Positions 1 to 5,554 of a stretch of DNA of 7,165 bases are shown one piece after another. The position numbers and the translations under genes were made by a program. Within the stretch, counting starts at the first letter, position 1. Each line of letters opens with the position of its first letter. The notes beneath the pieces were generated by a model, which saw nothing but the letters and a program-made list of their open reading frames with translations, was not told the origin of the DNA and did not search any database. Source of the DNA: Dehalococcoidia bacterium UBA1141 (lineage in GTDB: Bacteria; Chloroflexota; Dehalococcoidia; Lucifugimonadales; UBA3495); contig DCAE01000065.1 in NCBI GenBank assembly GCA_002311385.1, forward strand, positions 239 to 7,403, in the 5' to 3' direction.

Positions 1-1
1 G

Positions 2-24
2 ACCCTATGGTCGAGGGGTAGGGT
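2..24 (+). other. Inverted repeat at the window edge upstream of the first hydrolase
   Basis: ACCCTA (2-7) pairs perfectly with TAGGGT (19-24) around an 11-base loop. No T-run follows, so it is not a clear intrinsic terminator. It may belong to the 3' end of a gene outside the window; frame 1 reads a short tail ending in TAG at 19-21. Bases 25-77 are AT-rich (for example TTATAT at 39-44) and could hold a promoter for the next gene, but no good -35/-10 pair can be defended. Confidence 0.2.
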
Positions 25-77
25 GCATAATGCCAAAATTATATCTGACTTAGCTTAGAGCTTGGGGAATGACATAA

Positions 78-941
78 ATGCCTCATGACGAATGGGCCAA
101 TCTAAATGGCTTAGATTTTCATTACCGTGATTGGGATGGCTCCGGCCAATCGATTATTCTGCTCCACGGTTTGGCCTCAAACTGCCATATCTGGGACATG
201 GTTGCCCCGATTTTGGCGAGAGACTTCGCAGTGGTTGCTATGGACCAACGGGGACATGGCGAGAGCGCAAAGCCGGACCATGGCTATGATTTTGACACGG
301 TCGGCAATGACTTGTCCGCGCTGATAAATCACTTGGGCGTGGTAGACCCGGTGGTGGTCGGCCATTCCTGGGGCGGCGACGTGGCCTTGGAGTTGGCGGT
401 GGCCCAGCCGCGGTTGGCCAAAGGTCTGGTCTTTGTTGATGGCGGCATGATTAATTCCTCGGCTCGCTATGCAAGCCTAGACGATGCAAGAGAGCAGATG
501 GCCCCGCCGGACTTCAAAGGGTGGAGCGTAGAAGAATTCTCCAAACGAGTGCGGGAAGGGCACTTGGGTAGCCTGATGACCGGGCAGATTGAAGAGATTG
601 TCCTGGCGAATTTTGAGGTTCTAGCGGACGGGACGATTAGAGCCAGATTGTCTCGAGACAATCACATTCGTATCATAGAAGCTCTCTGGGACCATCACCC
701 ACCTGAGTTGTACCCTGAAGTTACCTGTCCCCTGCTGGTGATGCCGGCCCGACAGAAAAGCGACCCTTCTACTGCCGAGCAGCGGGAGATACGGGAGAAA
801 TCAGTAGCAACCGCGACAGCCTCTCTGCCCAAGGGCGAGGTTGTCTGGCTTGAAGACAGTATTCACGATGTGCCCCTTCAGAGACCGGAGTTGGTCGCCA
901 GCATCATAGCTCAGCATATCCAGAGCGGTTTCTTCGATTAG
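78..941 (+). CDS. Alpha/beta-hydrolase fold protein (hydrolase 1)
   Basis: A 287-residue cytoplasmic enzyme of the alpha/beta-hydrolase superfamily (esterase, lactonase, dehalogenase or C-C hydrolase type). It has the oxyanion HG pair at residues 30-31, the strand-turn segment MDQRGHGES at about 55-63, and the nucleophile elbow GHSWGG at 95-100 with catalytic Ser97. His263 in the SIHDVPLQRP segment is the likely catalytic histidine. The acid is less certain: Asp229 after the late strand PLLVMP, or Asp121 after VFV. Residues about 135-205 form the variable cap domain that decides substrate. There is no signal peptide or membrane segment. The start is supported by GGGGAA at 64-69, eight bases before ATG. 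Length is normal for the family. It stands 151 bases before the second hydrolase and may be transcribed alone. The fold is sure; the substrate cannot be read from sequence. Confidence 0.9.
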   Translation: MPHDEWANLNGLDFHYRDWDGSGQSIILLHGLASNCHIWDMVAPILARDFAVVAMDQRGHGESAKPDHGYDFDTVGNDLSALINHLGVVDPVVVGHSWGGDVALELAVAQPRLAKGLVFVDGGMINSSARYASLDDAREQMAPPDFKGWSVEEFSKRVREGHLGSLMTGQIEEIVLANFEVLADGTIRARLSRDNHIRIIEALWDHHPPELYPEVTCPLLVMPARQKSDPSTAEQREIREKSVATATASLPKGEVVWLEDSIHDVPLQRPELVASIIAQHIQSGFFD

Positions 942-942
942 C

Positions 943-987
943 GGGGCGACCCCAACCGGAGGGCTGTTAGCCCGCGCCTGCTAACGG
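943..987 (+). terminator. Two small hairpins after hydrolase 1, possible weak terminator
   Basis: Two hairpins directly follow the TAG at 939-941. GGGG (943-946) pairs with CCCC (950-953) over a 3-base loop. GTTAGC (966-971) pairs with GCTAAC (980-985) over an 8-base loop, extended by a T-G wobble and a C-G pair to 964-987. No T-tract follows either, so intrinsic termination is doubtful. They could instead protect the 3' end of the transcript. The remaining bases to 1092 hold only a 5-bp CCCAA/TTGGG inverted repeat (1056-1071). Confidence 0.25.
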
Positions 988-1092
988 GACTAGGCGTGCG
1001 TTGTTTCGTGCCTGGCCTTTCCTGGACCCCGATAGATCGTCATCCAACCCAATCGCCCAACACAACTTGGGTCAAAATCGTGAGGTTGGCCT

Positions 1093-1950
1093 ATGAGCAC
1101 AGCGGACTACGGATTGCTGAATAACCCCGCTATCTCAATGAACTCCTTCTACCCCAGGCGCAATGGGACTCCCACGCCCCCCGGCGCTGAGGACCACGCC
1201 ATTGACGTGGCAGAGGGTATTCAGCTTTCCTGCCGGTTCTTTCCTGCGGGCCAGTCTGCGTCAAAAGCTGCATCAGAGGAGGGTGGAACGGATGCGGCGC
1301 CGGGCAATGACAAAGGGGATGGCGCCGGAAATGAAAACCCTACAATCCTGTTCTTCTACGGTAACGGCGAGACTTCGGGGGACTACGACGGCATCGCGCC
1401 GCTTTACAACGGCATCGGTGTCAACTTTTTCGTGGCCGACTACCGGGGATATGGAGGCAGTGGGGGTGAACCGGAGTTCAACTCCATGCTTTCCGACGCC
1501 CTAAAAGTGCTGACGAGAATGACGAAAATAATGGAGGAAGTCGGATATTCGGGCGGCATTTACGTCATGGGTAGGTCCATGGGCCGCCATGCCGCTTTTG
1601 AGATAGCCGCCAACTCTCCCGGCGGGGTTCAGGGCATGATTATTGAGAGCGGTCGGCCTACACTGGGGCAGTTCATCAACGGAATCGAGGAGTCGGCAGC
1701 CTTGGCGCTTGAGCAGGATTACCGGGCCAAGGTGGCATCGATCAGTATCCCCGCATTGGTGATTCACGGCGAGATGGACACGTTGGCGCCGGTGGGTGAT
1801 GCGGTGAGCATGTATGAGAGCCTTGCCTCCACCCGCAAGCGATTGTTAACCATCCCCGGCGCGGGCCACAACGACCTGCTGTACGTGGGTATCAACGAAT
1901 ATATGAATGCGATCAGGGATTTTGTCTCTCCTGGGTCCGCTGCCGCTTAG
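1093..1950 (+). CDS. Alpha/beta hydrolase, serine aminopeptidase S33 / ABHD13-like
   Basis: A 285-residue alpha/beta hydrolase unrelated in detail to its upstream neighbour. Oxyanion segment FFYGNG lies at about 87-92, ADYRGYGGSGG at 115-125, and the nucleophile elbow GRSMGR at 160-165 with Ser162. Asp229 in HGEMDTLAP and His259 in GAGHND complete a full, correctly ordered triad. This arrangement is typical of small ABHD13/ABHD17-like or 'dipeptidyl aminopeptidase-like' hydrolases with little cap domain. Residues about 54-82 are a low-complexity Ser/Ala/Gly/Asp/Asn-rich insertion, probably a disordered surface loop between two N-terminal strands. No signal peptide is visible. TGAGG at 1081-1085 precedes ATG by seven bases, which fixes the start. 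Substrate is unknown; peptide, ester or thioester hydrolysis are all possible. Confidence 0.88.
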   Translation: MSTADYGLLNNPAISMNSFYPRRNGTPTPPGAEDHAIDVAEGIQLSCRFFPAGQSASKAASEEGGTDAAPGNDKGDGAGNENPTILFFYGNGETSGDYDGIAPLYNGIGVNFFVADYRGYGGSGGEPEFNSMLSDALKVLTRMTKIMEEVGYSGGIYVMGRSMGRHAAFEIAANSPGGVQGMIIESGRPTLGQFINGIEESAALALEQDYRAKVASISIPALVIHGEMDTLAPVGDAVSMYESLASTRKRLLTIPGAGHNDLLYVGINEYMNAIRDFVSPGSAAA

Positions 1951-1984
1951 ACATACTGTTTCGCTTCTACCATGGCCACATAAA

Positions 1985-2026
1985 GAGCTAAATTCAAGGA
2001 GCTAGAATCAAGGAACTGAACTCATG
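1985..2026 (+). repeat. Degenerate 14-bp tandem repeat carrying duplicated Shine-Dalgarno sites
   Basis: Three adjacent 14-base units run into the VOC start codon. Unit 1 is GAGCTAAATTCAAG (1985-1998), unit 2 GAGCTAGAATCAAG (1999-2012, 12 of 14 identical to unit 1), and unit 3 GAACTGAACTCATG (2013-2026, 9 of 14 identical to unit 2). The last three bases of unit 3 are the ATG. The repeat phase creates two SD-like sites: AAGGAG at 1996-2001 and AAGGAA at 2010-2015. Only the second is at normal spacing (8 bases). Confidence 0.6.
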
Positions 2027-2470
2027 GAAGCCACTTGCGTAACCCACATCGGTATCTGCGTGCGGGACATGGACAAGTCCCTGGCCTTCTACCGGGACGC
2101 TCTGGGTATGAATGTTCTGGGGGATAAGGCAACCGATCCTACGGAAGGCGGTCGACTCCACAATTACAAACGCAAGCGAAAGACCCGGAGATGGGTGAGT
2201 CTGAGCTACGCAGAATCCACAACCCCCACTTTGACGCTGACCAGCCATCCGGGGTAACAGTCCGACGGCGAGCCCATAATGCTCGACCAGATTGGAATCA
2301 GCCACTTGTCGTTTGGCGTGGAAGATGTGAAAGCCTTGGCCCAAGACCTGATTGCCAAGGGTTTCCAGCTTGCGGGTCCCACCGAAGCTTTCACCAACGA
2401 AAATGGAGAAATCAACAGCATCTACGTGCGTGACCCAGACGGCATCTTGGTCCAATTCAACAAGACCTGA
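2024..2470 (+). pseudogene. VOC-superfamily (glyoxalase/dioxygenase fold) protein interrupted by an in-frame TAA
   Basis: Read through, this is a 148-codon protein of the vicinal oxygen chelate superfamily, made of two beta-alpha-beta-beta-beta modules. Module 1 begins THIGICVRDMDKSLAFYRDALGM, with possible metal ligand His8. Module 2 begins GISHLSFGVEDV, with His94, and ends YVRDPDGILVQFN. The position usually held by the last Glu ligand is Gln144. Codon 78 (2255-2257) is TAA, with the same frame continuing as coding sequence on both sides (SHPG before, QSDGEPIMLDQ after), so this is a nonsense change and not a frameshift. The stop falls in the linker between modules. An ATG at 2279-2281 could restart translation of module 2 as a 63-residue chain, though its upstream SD is weak. 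The start at 2024 is set by AAGGAA at 2010-2015. The natural stop is TGA. It is either a recent pseudogene, a split two-chain protein or a sequence error. Superfamily is sure; reaction is unknown. Confidence 0.75.
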
Positions 2471-2544
2471 TCTGCCTGATTGGGCGTCCTCGGCACCACC
2501 AATGCCAAGCTTGTATCTCTTTCGCCGTCGTCATCCATCCCATC

Positions 2545-2580
2545 CCATGTCATTCTGAGGGCAGCGAAGAATCTCATGAT
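2545..2580. repeat. Probable copy or remnant of a dispersed intergenic repeat
   Basis: The core reads CCATGTCATTCTGAGG at 2545-2560 followed by GCAGCGAAGAATCTC at 2561-2575. ATTCT (2552-2556) and AGAAT (2568-2572) are inverted around an 11-base spacer. From memory, very similar CATTCTGAG...GCGAAGAATCT strings occur in many copies between genes of uncultured Chloroflexota and other bacterial genomes, often as hairpins. Only one copy is present in this window, so the repeat status is recall and not shown here. Confidence 0.4.
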
Positions 2581-2663
2581 TAAAAGAGAATAAACATCGC
2601 ACTTGCCACTTCGCTTTTGGGAACGCTACCGGCGCCTCGGATGCTACCCAACGGCTCCAAAGC

Positions 2664-2691
2664 TGGTCAATTCCTGATGTTGTGTTACGAT
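2664..2691 (+). promoter_or_regulatory. Possible extended -10 promoter of the amidohydrolase
   Basis: TACGAT at 2686-2691 is preceded by TG at 2683-2684 with one base between, the extended -10 arrangement. TGGTCA at 2664-2669 matches four of six bases of the -35 consensus with a 16-base spacer. A start about seven bases downstream would give a leader of about 50 bases containing the hairpin at 2709-2724. Sequence match only. Confidence 0.3.
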
Positions 2692-2708
2692 TGGGCCGCA
2701 AAAAGTAA

Positions 2709-2724
2709 CGGCAGGAATCTGCCG
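2709..2724 (+). promoter_or_regulatory. Leader hairpin before the amidohydrolase ribosome binding site
   Basis: CGGCAG (2709-2714) and CTGCCG (2719-2724) form a perfect 6-bp stem capped by GAAT. The hairpin ends 13 bases before the strong SD GGAGG (2738-2742), which itself lies seven bases before ATG at 2750. It could be an operator (a 16-base near-palindrome) or an RNA structure stabilising the leader. It matches no riboswitch class I know. Confidence 0.35.
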
Positions 2725-2749
2725 AATTATCCGTACTGGAGGGGCCTCT

Positions 2750-3775
2750 ATGCCATTCGGAGATAATGACTGGCTCGCCTTGACGCAAGAAGAGACGCTG
2801 GAGCCGGAAATCCCCATCTGCGACCCTCATCATCATTTCTGGGATTTTCGCACCGAAAGAATCCCATTCCAACGCTACCTCCTCCACGAGTTGGCTGCCG
2901 ACATCAACAGCGGCCACAACGTGAAGTCCACCGTGTTCGTGGAGGCCAGGTCCATGTACCGTCTTGACGGGCCGGAAGAGATGCGCCCCGTGGGTGAAGT
3001 GGAATTCGTCCAAGGCCTGGCCGCCGCCAGCGCTGCTGGTCTATACGGCCCCGGCCGGGCTGCCGCAGCCATTGTTGGTCACGCCAACTTGAACCTGGGC
3101 GATGCCGTAAAGCCGGTGCTGGAAGCGCTTCAGGCAGCCAGCCCAAACCGGTTTCGGGGCATACGCCATTCCGTAACCTGGGACTCTAATCCCGCTGTGG
3201 AGAACACTTCCGCCCACAAAGCGGAGGGCCAAATGAGCAGCGAAAAATTTCGAGATGGCGCCAAGGTCTTGGCCGACATGGGATTGTCTCTGGAAGGTTG
3301 GATGTTCTTTCATCAGATGCCCGAATTGGCGGAATTCGCCAAAGCAGTGCCCAACCTGACAATCATCTTGAACCACATAGGCGGCCTTTTGCGGGAAGGC
3401 CCGTACGCCAACCGGGACGAAGAAGTGATGGATACTTGGCGCAACGGCATAGCCGCCGCAGCCCAGTGCCCGAACATCGTCTTGAAAGTGGGAGGCATCG
3501 GCATGCCTCGCATGGGCTTTGATTGGCACACCCGAACCACGCCCATCGGCTCGGAGGAACTGGCCAAGGACATGGCGCCGTTGGTGAATTACTGCATCGA
3601 GCAGTTCGCTCCAGACCGGTGCATGTTCGAGAGTAACTTCCCGGTGGACAAGGTCTCCTTCTCTTACCACGTGATGTACAACGCCTTCAAGCGGCTGTCC
3701 AAGAGCCACTCGGCCACCGAGCGGGCCGATATGTTCCATGACACCGCCGCCCGGGTGTACCGCATAGACGTGTAG
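2750..3775 (+). CDS. Amidohydrolase-2 family TIM-barrel metal hydrolase (COG3618-like)
   Basis: An intact 341-residue cytoplasmic enzyme of the amidohydrolase superfamily, in the branch with 2-pyrone-4,6-dicarboxylate lactonase, L-fuconolactonase and ACMSD-like decarboxylases. The N-terminal metal motif is CDPHHHFWDF with His27 and His29 after strand 1. Later barrel landmarks are FRGIRH (His140), FFHQMPELAEFA (His188), ILNHIGG (His209), VLKVGG, and FESNFPVDK near the C-terminus with Asp300, the usual catalytic aspartate position. Length is slightly above the family norm because of an extended N-terminus and the segment at about 140-170. SD GGAGG lies seven bases before ATG. Related enzymes hydrolyse lactones or decarboxylate ring-cleavage acids. 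A role in degradation of cyclic compounds is inferred, supported by neighbouring VOC, cupin and cyclase genes. The exact substrate cannot be given. The gene ends with TAG at a natural C-terminus. Confidence 0.9.
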   Translation: MPFGDNDWLALTQEETLEPEIPICDPHHHFWDFRTERIPFQRYLLHELAADINSGHNVKSTVFVEARSMYRLDGPEEMRPVGEVEFVQGLAAASAAGLYGPGRAAAAIVGHANLNLGDAVKPVLEALQAASPNRFRGIRHSVTWDSNPAVENTSAHKAEGQMSSEKFRDGAKVLADMGLSLEGWMFFHQMPELAEFAKAVPNLTIILNHIGGLLREGPYANRDEEVMDTWRNGIAAAAQCPNIVLKVGGIGMPRMGFDWHTRTTPIGSEELAKDMAPLVNYCIEQFAPDRCMFESNFPVDKVSFSYHVMYNAFKRLSKSHSATERADMFHDTAARVYRIDV

Positions 3776-3823
3776 GTCTGGATTTTCAGGTTTGTGCTTT
3801 CGAGGATATTGGAGAGAAAAATC

Positions 3824-3857
3824 GAGCCGCCACAACAACTAGCGGGTGTGGCGGCTC
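3824..3857 (+). terminator. Strong GC-rich hairpin after the amidohydrolase, probable terminator
   Basis: GAGCCGCCACA (3824-3834) pairs perfectly with TGTGGCGGCTC (3847-3857), an 11-bp stem with a 12-base loop, 48 bases after the stop codon. An A-run (3817-3821) precedes it, but no T-run follows on the + strand. The U-tract would therefore lie on the - strand transcript, where no gene needs terminating. It probably still ends or protects the + transcript, and may act in both directions. Confidence 0.5.
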
Positions 3858-3872
3858 AATATCACCAGAGAC

Positions 3873-3900
3873 TTTCAACAGAAACGCTCAAAACTATACT
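3873..3900 (+). promoter_or_regulatory. Possible promoter of the aminotransferase-cupin-cyclase unit
   Basis: TATACT at 3895-3900 matches five of six bases of the -10 consensus. The best -35 candidate, TTTCAA at 3873-3878 with a 16-base spacer, is poor (three of six). Its place just after the hairpin at 3824-3857 and 65 bases before the next ATG suits a new transcription unit. Confidence 0.4.
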
Positions 3901-3965
3901 GGGTTCGCTGATTGTGTTTGGTGTGGGGCTGTCTATCGTTTCAATAAAAGCGTTGGGGATGAAAT

Positions 3966-5123
3966 ATGGCTGAACAACCCGACTGGGGAAAGATTAGGAA
4001 CGAATTTCCGACGCTTTCCCGGAAGATTTACCTTAACAGTTGCTCCTTGGGCTTGCTCTCTAACAGTTGCAAGGAAGCCCTGCACCGATTCATCGACTCG
4101 TAGGATAACCATGGGGCTGCCGCCTGGTACACGGACTGGATGGCGGAGATTGCCTCGGTGCGCCAACAATTCGCCTCGCTAATCAACGCATCGCCCAGTG
4201 AGATCGCGATCTTGCCCAACATCTCCAGCACCCTTGCGGCTATCTCCTCCAGCCTCGACCTGGGCCCAGGAAATCAAGTGGTGACCACGGCCTTGGATTT
4301 CCCCACGGTGGCCCATCACTTCCTGGCCAAAGAAAGGCTGGGAGTGAAAACGACGATTATTCAATCCGCCGACCGAATCAAGATTGACCCAGACCAGTTC
4401 GAGAGGGCCATCTCGCCGGATACCGCGCTGGTAGTCACCAGCCATGTGTATTACAGCAGCGGCTACGCCCAAGACGTGGGCCCGATCGTAGATATGGCCC
4501 ATCAAAACGGGGCTCTGGCCATGATTGACGACTATCAGTCCACCGGCCAAATGCCCATCAACGTGAAGGAATTGGACATCGATATTCTAGTTTCAGGGGG
4601 CATGAAGTGGCTGCTGGGCGGACCCGGCATTGCCTTCATGTACGTGAAAGAAGACCTAGTCGAAAACTTATCGCCAACGGTAACCGGATGGTTCGCTAAC
4701 CGTGACCAGTTCGATTTTAACCCTAACGAAATAGTCTTCAGGGACGACGCTGGCAGGTTTGAGACTGGGACGCCGCCGGTGGCCAGCATCTTTGCCGGAG
4801 CAGAGGGGCTGCGGTTCGTAAACGAGATTGGGCCCCAAGCCATACGGGAACGGACGAAGGCGATCACAGGCCGTTTGGTTGGCCGGCTAAAGGACGAGGG
4901 CTTCAAGCTGAGAGCGCCCGATGACCTTGACCACCACGCCAGCATCACTATGGTTGAGATGAAAGACCCCGCACTGGCTGTTCAGGAATTGGCCAAGCGG
5001 GACATCATAGTGGATAACCGGCCAGGTGCGGTGCGCTTCTCACCATATTTCTACAATTCCTTTGACGACATTGACACAGCGGTTTCTGCCTTGTGCGAGA
5101 TTCGAGAAGCATTGGAGCTCTAA
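3966..5123 (+). pseudogene. Class V aminotransferase-fold PLP enzyme interrupted by an in-frame TAG
   Basis: Read through, this is a 385-codon fold-type I PLP enzyme of aminotransferase class V (cysteine desulfurase, kynureninase and isopenicillin-N epimerase relatives). The N-terminus EFPTLSRKIYLNSCSLGLLS is the usual opening segment. Later come PNISSTLAA (phosphate-binding region, about 84-92), Asp188 in MIDDYQSTGQMPI (pyridine-nitrogen Asp), SGGMKWLLGGPG with Schiff-base Lys214, RFETGTPP, and Arg357 in AVRFSPYFYN, which likely binds the substrate carboxylate. Codon 46 (4101-4103) is TAG, between FIDS and DNHGAAAWYTDWM; both sides are in one frame and family-like. The long downstream ORF from ATG 4140 (327 residues) keeps the lysine but has no SD and lacks about 58 N-terminal residues that normally help form the active site. 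The true start at 3966 has GGGG (3955-3958) seven bases upstream. Likely a pseudogene, or a sequence error. Specific reaction unknown. Confidence 0.8.
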
Positions 5124-5206
5124 ATCATCCCGTCCTACCGTTCCCGCTTAAAAACTCTTGGAACTCACCCTGAGGATTCCCACCTAAACCTGATGGAGGC
5201 AATGGC

Positions 5207-5542
5207 ATGTTCGTGCGTGTTTACGCCGGCGAAGACGGTCAGTCTCACTTCGAGGACTCGGAGTTGCCGGACAAGGATTTGGACCCGGTGGCCCTCAAAC
5301 CAGGTGCTGAAATATTCTTCAGACATTTCGTCGACGGTGAATTTCACGATTGGCATAATGAGTCGCGCCGCCAATACGCCTTCATTCTCTCCGGAGAGGT
5401 CCAGTTTCAAGTAGGGGACGGTTCGGTGCGGAACCTGGGACCCGGCGGAGTGTTCTTGGGGGAAGACCTGACCGGCCAGGGCCACACGTCAAGAATGGTG
5501 AAAGGACCCTGTGTGGTGGCCTTCATACCTCTACCTGAGTAA
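5207..5542 (+). CDS. Small single-domain cupin
   Basis: A 111-residue cupin. After an N-terminal strand region it shows FHDWHNESRRQYAFILSGEV at about 46-65, then FQVGDGSVRNLGPGG and EDLTGQGHTSRM at about 86-97. Possible metal or substrate ligands are His47, His50 and His93. The cupin-1 motif departs from the classical HxH...E form, as in a widespread group of hypothetical cupins with a DWHxxxRRQ signature. It is much shorter than, and does not match, 3-hydroxyanthranilate dioxygenase. SD GGAGG at 5195-5199 lies seven bases before ATG. The gene starts 83 bases after the aminotransferase gene with no clear terminator between them. It is tightly linked to the following cyclase gene, suggesting one transcript. 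Function is unknown; a small isomerase or a binding and regulatory role is possible. Confidence 0.85.
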   Translation: MFVRVYAGEDGQSHFEDSELPDKDLDPVALKPGAEIFFRHFVDGEFHDWHNESRRQYAFILSGEVQFQVGDGSVRNLGPGGVFLGEDLTGQGHTSRMVKGPCVVAFIPLPE

Positions 5543-5545
5543 GGA
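5541..5545 (+). promoter_or_regulatory. Ribosome binding site overlapping the cupin stop codon
   Basis: AAGGA at 5541-5545 shares its first two bases with the cupin TAA (5540-5542) and lies nine bases before the cyclase ATG at 5555. This supports translational coupling of the cupin and cyclase genes and fixes the cyclase start. Confidence 0.6.
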
Positions 5546-5554
5546 CGAAATAAT

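Larger units (their letters stand above)
2471..2749 (+). other. Non-coding interval between VOC gene and amidohydrolase
   Basis: No convincing gene lies here on either strand. The interval contains the CATCC-rich, repeat-like stretch near 2535-2573, a possible promoter at 2664-2691, a leader hairpin at 2709-2724 and the amidohydrolase SD. No intrinsic terminator for the VOC gene is seen. Confidence 0.6.

Noticed and set aside
69..77. Three-codon ORF ATG ACA TAA directly before the first hydrolase start
   Set aside because: Minimal ORFs like this arise by chance. Its ATG overlaps the SD region and nothing else supports a regulatory role.
942..1128. Open frame continuing past the TAG of hydrolase 1
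   Set aside because: The extension shows no resemblance to an alpha/beta-hydrolase C-terminus, and the protein already ends naturally after its last helix.
2191..2433. Alternative-frame ORF across the VOC interruption, suggesting a frameshift
   Set aside because: Both VOC halves are in the same frame. The alternative frame loses the VOC pattern, so the defect is a point stop and not an indel.
2531..3013. - strand open frame (160 codons) covering the intergenic repeat and the amidohydrolase start
   Set aside because: It overlaps the conserved metal motif of the + strand gene and its translation is not protein-like across the intergenic part.
3041..3838. Long - strand open frame (265 codons) opposite the amidohydrolase
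   Set aside because: The + strand protein has complete family motifs and a strong SD. The antisense translation shows no recognisable domain and is a codon-bias shadow.
5207..5542. Cupin as 3-hydroxyanthranilate 3,4-dioxygenase
   Set aside because: It is too short and lacks the HxxxxEE-type metal motif of that enzyme; its signature matches generic small cupins.
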